A stretch of DNA of 49,900 nt from Chloroflexi bacterium CSP1-4 (GCA_001443375.1 LDXM01000021.1:1-49900), one strand, 5' to 3'; counted from the first letter of the stretch, positions 1-7,730 are shown. Notes: generated by a model from the sequence alone, not told the origin. A program made the numbers and translations.

Positions 1-1
1 G

Positions 2-385
2 CCCGGCGTCTTCTCATCGGCCGGCGCGGGCGTGAAGACGAACCTGCTCTTCTTCACCAAGGGCGGCCCCACCGAGCGCGTCTGGTACTACGACCTCTCC
101 GACGTCAAGGTCACCAAGAAGCAGCCGCTGACGATCGACCGCTTCGAGGAGTTCTTCCGGCTGCTCCCCGAGCGCGCCGACTCGGACCACTCGTGGACGC
201 TGACGCGGGAGGAAATCGAGGCCCGCAAGTTCGACCTCAAGGCCGTCAACCCGAACGCCAGGGCCGACGTCGACACGCGCACGCCGGAGGAGCTGCTCGA
301 CATCATCGAGGCCAAGGGACGCGAGGTAGACGCGGCTCTCACGACCCTCCGCGACCTTCTGGCCCACGACGTGCGACTGCCCTGA
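2..385 (+). CDS. hsdM: Type I restriction-modification DNA methylase M subunit, C-terminal part (5' end outside window)
   Basis: The frame is open from base 2 and gives 127 residues of the C-terminal end of a HsdM N6-adenine methyltransferase. The signature stretch GVFSSAGAGVKTNLLFF followed by TKGGPTERVWYYDLSDVKV is the strand after the catalytic domain that is strongly conserved in HsdM proteins, and the segment RTPEELLDIIEAKGREV is the helical tail that contacts the specificity subunit. The catalytic NPPF motif and the SAM site lie upstream of the window. HsdM methylates adenine on the HsdS-recognised site to protect host DNA. No hsdS or hsdR follows: after the stop there are about 265 bp of repeat-bearing non-coding DNA and then genes on the opposite strand, so any partners must lie upstream or be missing. 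Confidence 0.9.
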   Translation, partial: PGVFSSAGAGVKTNLLFFTKGGPTERVWYYDLSDVKVTKKQPLTIDRFEEFFRLLPERADSDHSWTLTREEIEARKFDLKAVNPNARADVDTRTPEELLDIIEAKGREVDAALTTLRDLLAHDVRLP

Positions 386-450
386 CGGGACGGCGGTCCG
401 GACACCAACGGAAGTGCCGAACGGCCGCTCCGGCCCCGCGCGGCGGCCAT

Positions 451-479
451 TGGTCGCCTGGCGTTCAAACCGACGAACG
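451..479 (+). repeat. Imperfect repeat S1 downstream of hsdM
   Basis: This 29 nt stretch begins TGGTCGCCTGGCGTTC and ends CGACGAACG. It matches S2 (523-551) at 23 of 29 positions with no gap. Its reverse complement also resembles S3 around GTTTGAACGCCAGGCG. It lies in non-coding DNA after hsdM. Confidence 0.6.
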
Positions 480-522
480 GGGACCGAGCCCGGACCCGCC
501 GGAGGTCGCTCGATCGCTACCT

Positions 523-551
523 TGGTCACCAGGCGTGCAGGACGACGAACG
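523..551 (+). repeat. Imperfect repeat S2 downstream of hsdM
   Basis: Second copy, 72 nt after S1. It shares a perfect 14-mer, CACCAGGCGTGCAG, with S3 (620-633) and the end CGACGAACG with S1. Confidence 0.6.
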
Positions 552-584
552 AGCCACGCCGCGGAGGTCACGAGGCGCCATCCC

Positions 585-605
585 GGAGGCTCTCGCCATG
601 CCTCC
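585..605 (+). other. Small hairpin between S2 and S3
   Basis: GGAGGC (585-590) and GCCTCC (600-605) form a perfect 6 bp stem with a 9 nt loop, in the non-coding tail behind hsdM. No U-tract follows, so it is only a possible terminator or structural part of the repeat block. Confidence 0.35.
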
Positions 606-613
606 TTCGCTCG

Positions 614-633
614 TTTGCACACCAGGCGTGCAG
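614..633 (+). repeat. Imperfect repeat S3 downstream of hsdM
   Basis: TTTGCACACCAGGCGTGCAG matches S2 at 17 of 20 positions. Inside it GCACACC and GGCGTGC are inverted arms around a single A, with one mismatch, so the unit is a near-palindrome. Confidence 0.55.
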
Positions 634-650
634 CCGGAGCGGCCACGCGG

Positions 651-1181
651 TCACCCCGACGGCTCGGAGACTCCCCCTGACGTTCGCGCAAACGGGCTGG
701 CCAGCCCCTCGACGACCTCGACGCCAGGAAGCGTGAGCAGGATCGAGGGTGGGGCGATGACCTTCCAGCTGCGACTGCCGCCTCCGAGGACGATGCGCCG
801 GCGGTCCATGACCGCGGCGTCGACCCAGAGCGGCAGGCCGTTGGGCAGCCCGAAGACCGTCACGCCGCCGATGGCCATGCCGGTCAGCCCGCGAGTCTCG
901 TCGGGCGAGGCGAACGACGCCTTGCGCGTGCCGAGCCGCGCTTTGACGGTCCGGTTCACGTCAAGGCGGTGCGTGGCCAGGACGACACACGCGGCGAAGC
1001 GCGGCGGGTCGGACTTGCCGATGACCACGATGGTGTTGGCCGCGTCCTCCATGGCGAAGCCGTACGCGGTGCAGAAGGCCGCGGTGTCGGCCAGCCCGGG
1101 GTCGCAGGCGAAGAGTTCGCAGGGGCCGTGCCCGGCCAGGGCACGCTCGAGGGTCGCGCGATCGGCCTCGGTGTCCGTCAT
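651..1181 (-). CDS. YbaK/EbsC-family aminoacyl-tRNA deacylase-like protein
   Basis: A 176-residue protein with the YbaK/prolyl-tRNA editing fold. Recognisable parts are the N-terminal helix ending in the strand CELFACDPG, the segment TIVVIGKSDPPRFAACVVL, the MASPEE-like stretch ASFASPDETRGLTG, the conserved GGVTVFGLPNGLPLWVD and the late glycine turn VLGGGSRSWKV. Family members hydrolyse mischarged aminoacyl-tRNAs in the cytoplasm; the substrate here cannot be told. The frame is open further upstream, but the ATG at 1181 is chosen because similarity begins there and it starts 4 nt after the vapC-like stop, suggesting one transcript antitoxin-toxin-ybaK. A link between toxin and tRNA editing is only suggested by position. 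Confidence 0.85.
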   Translation of the reverse strand: MTDTEADRATLERALAGHGPCELFACDPGLADTAAFCTAYGFAMEDAANTIVVIGKSDPPRFAACVVLATHRLDVNRTVKARLGTRKASFASPDETRGLTGMAIGGVTVFGLPNGLPLWVDAAVMDRRRIVLGGGSRSWKVIAPPSILLTLPGVEVVEGLASPFARTSGGVSEPSG

Positions 1182-1185
1182 GCGG

Positions 1186-1716
1186 TCAGGCCGTCGCCTC
1201 GGCCCGGCGTCGCAGCTCGGCGAGGTACGGGCCGAAGGCCGGCGCAGCCGAGAGCGTGGCAACATGCCGATAGGTGGCCGGCGTCTCGGCCGAGCGAGAC
1301 GGTCCGCCCCCCGGGCGCGGGATCGCTCGCTCCCCTGCCGCCGCTGACAGGCGGTCGTCGAGCGTGAGCAACCGGCCATCGACGACCTCGGCCAGGGCGA
1401 GGTACGCCGCGTCGTACGCGCTGAGCTCTTCGGCCAGCATCCGCTGCAGGACGAGCAGGAGGAGCGGTCGGTCGATCTCGAAGGTCACGATGCCAAGCTC
1501 GTCCAGCTCCCGGATCGCCTCGACGACCTCTGTCGGCGTACGGCTGTAGCGACGCAGGAGAACATTGACGAACTCGAGCCAGAAGTGGTCGGGGACCGCG
1601 ATCTCACCGTCAGCCGCCAGGTGGTCGGCAAGGATCGTGCGGATGCCCGCGGCGCCCGGCTCGGCCTGTTCGATGGAGATCGCAGCCGAGGCATCGAGCA
1701 CGAGGTGGTCAGCCAC
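1186..1716 (-). CDS. vapC: VapC-like PIN-domain toxin
   Basis: A 176-residue PIN-domain ribonuclease. The acidic residues expected at the metal site are visible: Asp in LDASAA near residue 8, Glu in FWLEFVNVLLRR, Asp in SAYDAAYLALA and Asp in LLTLDDRL. VapC toxins cleave tRNA or rRNA and are neutralised by a cognate antitoxin. The protein is about 35-40 residues longer than a typical VapC, with a Pro/Gly/Arg-rich linker after residue 135 and a helical tail ending YLAELRRRAEATA. The GTG start at 1716 overlaps the antitoxin gene by 8 nt, the classic translationally coupled toxin-antitoxin arrangement. All key residues are present, so it looks active. Confidence 0.85.
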   Translation of the reverse strand: MADHLVLDASAAISIEQAEPGAAGIRTILADHLAADGEIAVPDHFWLEFVNVLLRRYSRTPTEVVEAIRELDELGIVTFEIDRPLLLLVLQRMLAEELSAYDAAYLALAEVVDGRLLTLDDRLSAAAGERAIPRPGGGPSRSAETPATYRHVATLSAAPAFGPYLAELRRRAEATA

Positions 1717-2011
1717 CGGACTCGACCTCGTCGTCGCGCCCCCGCTCCAGGCGCACGGCGTCGACCGCGCTCAGGGCGCTCGGGTGCAGCTCGGCCATCC
1801 GCTCGCCGTGCCGGACCAGGCGATCGAGAGCTTCCAGGGTGCGTCGCCTCCGCTCGGCCACGTCGGGGTCGAGCCGACGCCCGTCCTCGACCGACACCAG
1901 CATGGCCAATGGTCTGTGATCGCGCTCGATGAGGAATCGCTCGCCCGCGGAGGCGGCATCGAGGATTTGGCCCAACCCCCGCCGCAGGTCGAGCGGCGAC
2001 AACGTTCTCAT
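1709..2011 (-). CDS. Phd/YefM-type antitoxin
   Basis: A 100-residue protein whose N-terminus RTLSPLDLRRGLGQILDAAS followed by GERFLIERDHRPLAMLV is the Phd/YefM DNA-binding and dimerisation domain. The C-terminal half is charged and helical (AERRRRTLEALDRLVRHGE), the usual toxin-binding region. It would neutralise the PIN-domain toxin encoded 8 nt overlapping downstream and repress the operon. A 12 bp perfect palindrome covers its own start codon and an AT-rich promoter sits immediately upstream, both fitting autoregulation. There is no good Shine-Dalgarno before the ATG, so translation may be leaderless. Confidence 0.82.
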   Translation of the reverse strand: MRTLSPLDLRRGLGQILDAASAGERFLIERDHRPLAMLVSVEDGRRLDPDVAERRRRTLEALDRLVRHGERMAELHPSALSAVDAVRLERGRDDEVESGG

Positions 2012-2021
2012 GGTCGACCAT
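2010..2021. promoter_or_regulatory. 12 bp palindrome over the antitoxin start codon, candidate operator
   Basis: ATGGTCGACCAT is a perfect 12 bp palindrome that includes the antitoxin ATG (2011-2009 on the minus strand). It overlaps by 2 nt the candidate -10 element at 2020-2025. Binding of the Phd-type antitoxin here would block its own promoter; this is inference from position. Confidence 0.45.
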
Positions 2022-2049
2022 CATAGCTTATGCTGATAGTGAACGTCTA
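2020..2049 (-). promoter_or_regulatory. Candidate promoter of the toxin-antitoxin operon
   Basis: On the minus strand TATGAT (2025-2020) is a near-consensus -10 hexamer, and TAGACG (2049-2044) lies 18 nt upstream as a weak -35. Transcription would start about at the ATG at 2011, giving a leaderless or nearly leaderless mRNA. The region is markedly more AT-rich than its surroundings. Confidence 0.45.
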
Positions 2050-2066
2050 GCTGAAGGAGGAATCCG

Positions 2067-2453
2067 TTGAGCAACCTCGTCGACCTCGAGACGATCCAGC
2101 CCTTCGACGTGTGGGGCGACGCGGTCCGGGCACGGAAGGTGGAGGGCGAGCGGATCACGCTGGCCGTCGTGGAGCTCGCGCGGAACGCCATGGTGCCGGA
2201 GCATCGCCATGAGGCCGAGCAGGTGGGCATCGTCATCGAGGGTAGCGTCACGTTCACCATCGACGGGGAGACGCGCGACCTCGGACCGGGCGGCACGTGG
2301 CGGATCCTGTCGAACCGACCCCACACGGTACAGGCGGGGCCGGAGGGCGCCGTGGCCATCGACGTCTTCACGCCGATCCGCGCCGACTGGGAGCGCTACG
2401 AGCTGCTCGCGCCTCGTCCACCGGTCTGGCCCCGACAGGCCGGCACTCCGTAG
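2067..2453 (+). CDS. Small cupin-domain protein
   Basis: A 128-residue single-domain cupin. Motif 1 is seen in VPEHRHEAEQVGIVIEG, with two histidines and a glutamate as metal ligands, and motif 2 in LGPGGTWRILSNRPHTVQAG with the third histidine. Such proteins are small metal-binding beta-barrels that act as dioxygenases, isomerases or binding proteins; no substrate can be assigned. The TTG start at 2067 is supported by a strong GAAGGAGGAA ribosome site 6 nt upstream, and no in-frame ATG lies closer. It is divergent from the toxin-antitoxin operon and appears monocistronic, followed by 351 bp of non-coding DNA. Confidence 0.85.
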   Translation: MSNLVDLETIQPFDVWGDAVRARKVEGERITLAVVELARNAMVPEHRHEAEQVGIVIEGSVTFTIDGETRDLGPGGTWRILSNRPHTVQAGPEGAVAIDVFTPIRADWERYELLAPRPPVWPRQAGTP

Positions 2454-2529
2454 ACCGCCGTGGATCGCCGAGCGCTGCGGCGGGCCCCCTGACGTACGCC
2501 AGCCGCCGGAGCGTCAGCCGGCGCCCGGG

Positions 2530-2544
2530 GCCGTCATGGACGGC
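2530..2544 (+). other. Hairpin, 6 bp stem
   Basis: GCCGTC (2530-2535), loop ATG, GACGGC (2539-2544): a perfect stem about 80 nt after the cupin stop. It may help terminate cupin transcription together with the next hairpin. Confidence 0.35.
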
Positions 2545-2579
2545 GGCGGGCTGCTCGACGCCACCCCAAGTGCGCATCG

Positions 2580-2599
2580 GACAGGCCGGAAGGCCTGTC
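2580..2599 (+). terminator. 8 bp hairpin with GGAA tetraloop, possible terminator
   Basis: GACAGGCC, GGAA, GGCCTGTC is a perfect 8 bp stem closed by a GNRA-type tetraloop. It has no U-tract, as is common in very GC-rich genomes. It lies 126 nt after the cupin stop and could be a terminator or an RNA structure. Confidence 0.4.
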
Positions 2600-2792
2600 G
2601 CCGGTCTCGGGGAGCCCATCGACGGCACGCGACGTGGGCATACGCTTCCCGGATCGTCGTTGGACATGGACCTTCGCAGGACCTGCCTGTCCGCGGGCGG
2701 ACCCGTCCCAGGGGGCGCAACGGGGCACAGAGTGCGATGGCCTGACCGTGGGCGAGGGCGGCGTGGATGCGGTCGTCCATGGTTCGACGTGC

Positions 2793-2798
2793 TAGGGT
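2793..2798 (+). promoter_or_regulatory. -10 element of a probable leaderless promoter (methyltransferase)
   Basis: TAGGGT ends 6 nt before the ATG at 2805, the spacing expected when transcription begins at the start codon. No Shine-Dalgarno is present. The same TANNNT arrangement recurs before several genes in the window. Confidence 0.4.
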
Positions 2799-2804
2799 GC
2801 CGCG

Positions 2805-3392
2805 ATGACCGGCTTCGACTTCGCCTACGTGGGACCGCCGCCGCCGTGGGACATCGGCCGCCCCCAGCCGGCCTTCTTGCGACTGGCCGCACAGGGTGTC
2901 ATCGTGGGTCCCGTACTCGACGCAGGCTGCGGCACTGGTGAGAACGCCCTTCACCTCGCCGGGCTCGGGTTCGAGGCCACAGGGCTTGATGCCGCGCCGA
3001 CGGCGATCGCGGCGGCACGGGCGAAGGCGGCGCAGCGCGGGCTGGCGGTGGAGTTCATCGTGGGTGATGCGCTCGCCCTGGGACAGCTGGGCCGGACATT
3101 CGCCACGGTCATCGACTGCGGCCTGTTCCACGTCTTCGGAGACGCCGATCGAGCCACCTACATGGCCAGCCTTGCGGCCGCCGTGGATGCGGGTGGGCGC
3201 ATCCACATCCTCTGCTTCAGCGACCGACAGCCGGGATCCTGGGGACCGCGGCGCGTGACGGAGGCCGAACTTCGGGCCGCGTTCGCAGACGGATGGCAGG
3301 TGGAGGCGATCCAGCCCGAACGGTTCGAGACGAACAACGATGGGCCGCCCGTCGAGGCCTGGCTGGCCACGTTCGTGCGTCGCTTACCGTGA
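2805..3392 (+). CDS. Class I SAM-dependent methyltransferase
   Basis: A 195-residue Rossmann-fold methyltransferase. Motif I is VLDAGCGTGENALHLA (about residues 37-52), the acidic end of strand 2 is GLDAAPTA, and motif III-like VEFIVGDALAL precedes VIDCGLFHVF. The family (Methyltransf_25/11, thiopurine or tellurite-resistance-like) transfers methyl groups to small molecules; the acceptor is unknown. The ATG at 2805 is preceded by a TAGGGT leaderless-type element. The stop codon overlaps the GTG start of the downstream amidohydrolase by 4 nt, so the two are translationally coupled. Confidence 0.88.
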   Translation: MTGFDFAYVGPPPPWDIGRPQPAFLRLAAQGVIVGPVLDAGCGTGENALHLAGLGFEATGLDAAPTAIAAARAKAAQRGLAVEFIVGDALALGQLGRTFATVIDCGLFHVFGDADRATYMASLAAAVDAGGRIHILCFSDRQPGSWGPRRVTEAELRAAFADGWQVEAIQPERFETNNDGPPVEAWLATFVRRLP

Positions 3393-4822
3393 CCGCATCG
3401 CCGTCCGTCAGCCGTCGTCGCTTCCTGGCCTGGTCGGCGGCGGCATCGGCCGCGGCCGTGGCGGCCTGCGTCCCGACCACCGTCCTGCCGTCTGAGGGGC
3501 GCCCGCCGACCTCCGCGACGCCGGTCACCGCGCCGGTCCCGTCGGGCAGCGCCGCGCCGAACCGGAAGCCGGCACCGATCCCCACGCCGAGTACCGCGCC
3601 GAGCCCCTCCCCGGCTGCCGGGCGCCGCCGCACCCTCTACCGGGATGGGGCCCTCGCCGACGGCCGCTCCGATCGGTTGCGGCTCGGGGTGAGCATCCTC
3701 GTCGAGGACGGCGTCATCCGCTGGATCCGCCCCGCGGACGACGAAGGGCCGACCGGGCGGGGAGCGCAGCTGCGCGTCATCGACGCCTCGGGCTCCACGC
3801 TCGTGCCCGGCCTCGTCGACGCGCACAGCCACCTGACGATGCCCGGCGGCGCGCGGTGGATCGATCGCGGCTTCGACCCGCCCGAGCGACTCGTGGAGGT
3901 AGCGGAGGCGAACGCCGTCCTCCTCGGCCGGGCGGGCGTGCGCTGGGCACGCGACGTCGGCGCGCCGCGCGGCCGGGACCCCGTCGATGGACGGGAACGG
4001 GCCCTGAGCCTCGGCCTTCGGGATCGCTGGCGCGGCATCCCCGGCTACCCGATGATCCGCGCCGCGGGGACCTGGATCACCCGTCGGGGATCGCTGCCGG
4101 CGGGACTGACGGTCGAGGTCGGGAGCGGCGACGCACTTCGACGCGCCGCGCTTGGCCAGCTCGAGGACGGCGCGGACCTCGTCAAGCTGTACCTCGACGG
4201 CCCCGACACCGACCACGCGCCGTGGTCGGTGGCCGAGGTGCGGCGGGTCGTGGAAGCCGTACACGCCCGCGGCGCACGGGTGACGGCCCACGCCTCGCGG
4301 TTGTCGGGGGCGCGGGTCGGTGCAGAGGCCGGCGTGGATGCTCTTGAACACGGCTTCGAACTCGACGCCGACGTGGCTCAGACGATGGCGGAGAAGGGCG
4401 TGGCCCTCGTGTCGACGCTCGCCGTCTTCCGCTCGTGGCTGACCTTCGGGCGCACGACCCGCCTCCCGCGCTTCGCCACCGAGGACGGGCGGCGGGCGAT
4501 CCGCGAACGACAGGAGGCGGCCGAAGCGGCGATCCGGATAGCCAACCGGGCGGGCGTGGCGATCGCCGCCGGGACCGACTTCGGCGGCGGATCGACGCGC
4601 GCCAACCAGCTCGCCTGGGAAGTCGAGGCGCTCGTCGAGGCCGGCCTCGAGCCGTGGCAGGCGCTCGGCGCCGCCACCTGGCGCGGCGGTGAGTTACTCG
4701 GCGAAGCCGAGGCCGGCGTGATCCATGAGGGTGGGCCGGCCGACTTCAGCCTCGTCCACGGTGACCCGACCAGCGACCCGACGGCACTCTGGCGCGTGTG
4801 GCACGTGGCCTGGCTCGACTAG
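3389..4822 (+). CDS. Exported amidohydrolase, Tat/lipoprotein type
   Basis: A 477-residue metal-dependent amidohydrolase. The N-terminus has a twin-arginine signal SRRRFLAWSAAASAAAVAAC with a lipobox-like AAVAAC, so the protein is probably a Tat-exported lipoprotein with a Pro/Ser/Ala-rich linker to about residue 75. The catalytic domain shows the HxH pair in DAHSHL, a histidine in RVTAHA, another in DALEHGFE and the Asp in AAGTDFGG, which is a complete binuclear site of the imidazolonepropionase-like subfamily. The GTG at 3389 is chosen because it overlaps the methyltransferase stop and places the twin arginine close to the start; the frame is open 32 codons further up inside the methyltransferase. 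The substrate is unknown, probably a cyclic amide, dipeptide or xenobiotic. Confidence 0.87.
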   Translation: MTASPSVSRRRFLAWSAAASAAAVAACVPTTVLPSEGRPPTSATPVTAPVPSGSAAPNRKPAPIPTPSTAPSPSPAAGRRRTLYRDGALADGRSDRLRLGVSILVEDGVIRWIRPADDEGPTGRGAQLRVIDASGSTLVPGLVDAHSHLTMPGGARWIDRGFDPPERLVEVAEANAVLLGRAGVRWARDVGAPRGRDPVDGRERALSLGLRDRWRGIPGYPMIRAAGTWITRRGSLPAGLTVEVGSGDALRRAALGQLEDGADLVKLYLDGPDTDHAPWSVAEVRRVVEAVHARGARVTAHASRLSGARVGAEAGVDALEHGFELDADVAQTMAEKGVALVSTLAVFRSWLTFGRTTRLPRFATEDGRRAIRERQEAAEAAIRIANRAGVAIAAGTDFGGGSTRANQLAWEVEALVEAGLEPWQALGAATWRGGELLGEAEAGVIHEGGPADFSLVHGDPTSDPTALWRVWHVAWLD

Positions 4823-4827
4823 CCCGC

Positions 4828-5397
4828 CTACGCCTCGGGGTCGGTGAAGCGGCGGGTGTTGCCCATCACCGGCCAGGCACGGGCCTGGACGTTCTTGAGC
4901 AGCTGCTGCAGGTGGGTGCGGTCGTGCAGGCACCACTCGTTGAGCAGCTCGCGGACGGTGATGCGGCCGACCGCCCGATGGAGCGCAGCGCGGTCGAGAT
5001 CCTCCGGCCGCAGGGAGCGCACGAGGTCGATCGCATCGGCGCGGCTGGCCGTGAGTTCGTCGATGAGCACGGTGCCTGGTTTGGCACAGTCTCCGCGCGC
5101 CGCGGCCACGGACGGTTGGTCCCAGCCCTCCTCGTCGGGCTCATTGCCCTCTGGAGCGGCCAGGATGCGGCGGATGCGCCCCGTGAAGCCGCGCCGATCG
5201 GACTCCACGATGTGGCCGACGACCTCGTTGGCGCACCACTCCCCGCCGGCTGGCCGCCAGCCGGCGAGATCGCCCAGCGCGTACAGCTCGGCGGCGACGA
5301 TCTCGGCCGTCGCGTGCAGCAGCCACGCCACCTCGTCGACGGTCAGGCCGGGCGCCGAGGGGACCCGAGGGAGTCGCGTCGGGTCGAAGCCAGCCAT
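4828..5397 (-). CDS. DinB-family four-helix protein
   Basis: A 189-residue DinB/YfiT-like protein. The metal-ligand histidines are visible in ANEVVGHIVESD (helix 2) and in CLHDRTHLQQLL (HxxxH, last helix). The family comprises metal-binding four-helix bundles, some acting as mycothiol- or bacillithiol-dependent transferases and many uncharacterised. It lies 2 nt downstream of the HhH-GPD gene on the same strand and is probably cotranscribed with it. It ends 6 nt from the end of the convergent amidohydrolase gene. Confidence 0.85.
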   Translation of the reverse strand: MAGFDPTRLPRVPSAPGLTVDEVAWLLHATAEIVAAELYALGDLAGWRPAGGEWCANEVVGHIVESDRRGFTGRIRRILAAPEGNEPDEEGWDQPSVAAARGDCAKPGTVLIDELTASRADAIDLVRSLRPEDLDRAALHRAVGRITVRELLNEWCLHDRTHLQQLLKNVQARAWPVMGNTRRFTDPEA

Positions 5398-5399
5398 CG

Positions 5400-5969
5400 T
5401 CAGCCTCCCTCACGTTGCGCGCGCAGCATCGCCTTGTGGGCGCGCTTGCCCTCCTGGTAGCGCGCCAGCGCCTCCGCGGAGTCGACGTCGCCGAGGGTGG
5501 GATGATCGGGCGCCACCGACTCCCAGCCAGCCGGTCGCACGCCGAGGCGCTGGCCCAGCACGGCGATGAGCGTCTTCGCCTTCATCTCGCCGATGCCCGG
5601 CAGGGCCAGCAGGCGGCGCTCCAGGTCCCGCCCGTCCGCCGCGCCCGTCCAGACGCGCGAGGCGTCGCCGGCGTGGTCGCGCACGATCGCCGCGCACAGC
5701 TCCTGCACGCGCCGGGCCATGTTGCCCGGGAAGCGGTGGAGGGCCGGTCGCGCCCGGAAGACCGCGTCGAGCGCCGCCGGGTCCATCCCCGCGATCGCCG
5801 CCACATCAAGGCCGCCCAGCCGCCGCTGCAGCTCGAGGGGGCCGCCGAACGCCTTCTGCACCGTCACCTGCTGGTCCAGCACGAAGCCGATCAGCAGCGC
5901 CAGCGGGTCTCGCGCCAGCAGCGTATCGGCCGCGGCATCGCCGGTGTAGTGGAGCCGATCGGTGGTCAT
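5400..5969 (-). CDS. HhH-GPD-type base-excision repair protein
   Basis: A 189-residue protein of the HhH-GPD superfamily, short form common in high-GC bacteria. The helix-hairpin-helix is clear in LLALPGIGEMKAKTLIAVLG, preceded by a helical lobe containing LLIGFVLDQQVTVQKAF. The aspartate of the glycosylase active site is probably in PDHPTLGDVDSAEAL. There is no C-terminal Fe-S cysteine cluster. It likely removes a damaged base or is a divergent relative of such enzymes. The ATG at 5969 has a TACCAT element 6 nt upstream, indicating leaderless transcription of this gene and the following DinB gene. Confidence 0.82.
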   Translation of the reverse strand: MTTDRLHYTGDAAADTLLARDPLALLIGFVLDQQVTVQKAFGGPLELQRRLGGLDVAAIAGMDPAALDAVFRARPALHRFPGNMARRVQELCAAIVRDHAGDASRVWTGAADGRDLERRLLALPGIGEMKAKTLIAVLGQRLGVRPAGWESVAPDHPTLGDVDSAEALARYQEGKRAHKAMLRAQREGG

Positions 5970-5975
5970 CCGCGG

Positions 5976-5981
5976 ATGGTA
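5976..5981 (-). promoter_or_regulatory. -10 element of a probable leaderless promoter (HhH-GPD/DinB operon)
   Basis: On the minus strand TACCAT lies 6 nt before the ATG at 5969, with no Shine-Dalgarno in between. Confidence 0.4.
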
Positions 5982-6226
5982 CGACGCGAGCCGCCGATGG
6001 TCACGTTTGACAGAACCGCCCGGAGGCCGGATAGTGGGGCGACCTCATGAACAACGGCCCGCTGGTCTGAGCAATCGATCCACTCGCTCCCGCGCCGCCG
6101 TCGAGGTCACGAACCATACCGCTCCGGGCGCCCATACCCGTCGAGCGCACACACATGACATCGCCCAGCCGCGGCGGGACCGGATCCGTCCCCGAGCCGC
6201 GCCGGCCGGAAGGAACCATCGACGCG

Positions 6227-6424
6227 ATGATCTCGCGCAGCACGAATACCCTCACCTCCATCACCCAGCGCGGGGCGGCCATGCGCCGCCTCCAGCACCA
6301 GCAGCGGACCGCGACGGCCCGTCTGTACTGCCGGACCAACGGCTGCACGACGTTCATGAACCTCGACAGCCTGACCGGCATCGCCACCTGCCCCATCTGC
6401 GGCGCACGCCGCCGGATCGACTGA
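6227..6424 (+). CDS. Small zinc-ribbon-like protein
   Basis: A 65-residue protein with a basic N-terminus and a Cys-rich C-terminal half: [13 protein letters not shown], then [15 protein letters not shown], i.e. C-x4-C and C-x2-C pairs about 15 residues apart, as in small zinc ribbons. The ATG at 6227 is preferred over an upstream one because a GGAAGGA ribosome site lies 12 nt before it; the next in-frame ATG (6281) is also possible. It sits 16 nt before the DEAD-box helicase start and may be cotranscribed with it. I do not recognise the family; it could bind RNA or act as a small regulator. Confidence 0.5.
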   Translation: MISRSTNTLTSITQRGAAMRRLQHQQRTATARLYCRTNGCTTFMNLDSLTGIATCPICGARRRID

Positions 6425-6440
6425 GCGCGGTCGGGCCCGC

Positions 6441-7706
6441 GTGACCTTCGACGACCTCGGGCTCCTGCCCGAGCTCCGGCGCGTCGTGCGCGAAGAGGGC
6501 TACACCGAGCCGACGCCCGTCCAGGCCCAGGCCATCCCGCTCGTCCTCGAGGGCCGGGACCTGCTCGCGGCCGCGCAGACCGGCACCGGCAAGACGGCGG
6601 CCTTCGCGCTGCCCATCCTGCAGCGCCTGAAGCCGCAGGCCAACAGCTCCTTCTCGCCCGCCCGACACCCGGTGCGCGCGCTCGTCCTGACGCCGACCCG
6701 CGAGCTGGCCGTGCAGGTCGAGGAGGCGACACGGACGTACGGCCGCCACCTGCCCCTGTTACGGCTGACGACCGTCTACGGCGGCGTGCCCATCGACCCC
6801 CAGACGGCGGCCCTGCGCGGCGGCGTCGAGATCCTCGTGGCCACGCCCGGACGGCTGCTCGACCACGTCGGGCAGCGCAACGTCGCGCTCGGCCAGGTCG
6901 AGGTGCTCGTTCTCGACGAGGCCGACCGGATGCTCGACATGGGCTTCCTGCCGGACATCCGGCGCATCATCGAGCTGCTGCCGGAGCGCCGCCAGAACCT
7001 GCTCTTCTCGGCCACCTTCTCGGATGACATCCGACGTCTCTCGGGTTCCATCCTCCGCGATCCGGCCACGGTCGAAGTCGCGCCACGCAACACGACGGCG
7101 GAGGGCGTGCGGCAGATCGTCTATCCGGTGGACCGCGATCGCAAGGAGCAGCTCCTCGCGCACCTCATCCGCAAGGAGGACCTGCGCCAGGTGCTCGTCT
7201 TCACGCGTACGAAGATCGCGGCGCGGCGCCTCGCGACCTGGTTGGAGCGCGACGGCATCGCCGCCGAGGCCATCCACAGCGATCGCACGCAGCCCGAGCG
7301 GACGCGCGCCCTGGAGGCCTTCAAGCGGGGTGACGTGCGCGTGCTGGTAGCCACCGACGTGGCCTCACGCGGCCTCGACATCGAGGACCTGCCGCACGTC
7401 GTGAACTTCGAGCTGCCCTTCGTGGCCGAGGACTACATCCACCGCATCGGCCGCACCGCGCGCGCCGGCGCGGAGGGCGACGCGATCTCGCTCGTCTGCA
7501 TCGATGAGGTCGATCTGCTGCGCGGCATACAGCGCCTCCTCAAGCGCGCCCTCCCGTGGGCCGTCGAGGAGGGCTTCGTCCCCGACCGCCACGCCGAACC
7601 GCGCCCGGTGCACGCGCGCAGCTCCTATTCGGGCGGGGGTCGCGGCGCCTCAGCGGTCGTCGGGGCACGCCCTCGCGCGGCCAGCGGGCGGGGCGCGCGG
7701 CGCTGA
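6441..7706 (+). CDS. rhlE: DEAD-box ATP-dependent RNA helicase, RhlE group
   Basis: A 421-residue DEAD-box helicase with all motifs: Q motif [12 protein letters not shown] (about residues 22-33), Walker A AQTGTGKT (45-52), PTRELA (85-90), DEAD (about 158-161), SAT in [10 protein letters not shown], and motif [12 protein letters not shown]. The second RecA domain is complete and the tail after residue 380 is a short basic Gly/Arg/Ser-rich extension typical of RhlE. These enzymes unwind short RNA duplexes in ribosome assembly or RNA decay. The start is GTG at 6441, directly before the Q-motif aromatic residue. It follows the small zinc-ribbon gene closely. Confidence 0.93.
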   Translation: MTFDDLGLLPELRRVVREEGYTEPTPVQAQAIPLVLEGRDLLAAAQTGTGKTAAFALPILQRLKPQANSSFSPARHPVRALVLTPTRELAVQVEEATRTYGRHLPLLRLTTVYGGVPIDPQTAALRGGVEILVATPGRLLDHVGQRNVALGQVEVLVLDEADRMLDMGFLPDIRRIIELLPERRQNLLFSATFSDDIRRLSGSILRDPATVEVAPRNTTAEGVRQIVYPVDRDRKEQLLAHLIRKEDLRQVLVFTRTKIAARRLATWLERDGIAAEAIHSDRTQPERTRALEAFKRGDVRVLVATDVASRGLDIEDLPHVVNFELPFVAEDYIHRIGRTARAGAEGDAISLVCIDEVDLLRGIQRLLKRALPWAVEEGFVPDRHAEPRPVHARSSYSGGGRGASAVVGARPRAASGRGARR

Positions 7707-7730
7707 CCGAGCCGGCCGCCCGATCGGGAC

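Larger units (their letters stand above)
2454..2804. other. Intergenic region with two strong hairpins and no gene
   Basis: The stretch between the cupin and the methyltransferase has no reading frame with protein-like composition. It holds two perfect short hairpins (2530-2544 and 2580-2599) and a leaderless-type -10 element just before the methyltransferase start. Otherwise I see nothing in it. Confidence 0.5.

Noticed and set aside
451..633. CRISPR array after hsdM
   Set aside because: Repeats are too few, too degenerate and unevenly spaced, with one inverted; no cas genes.
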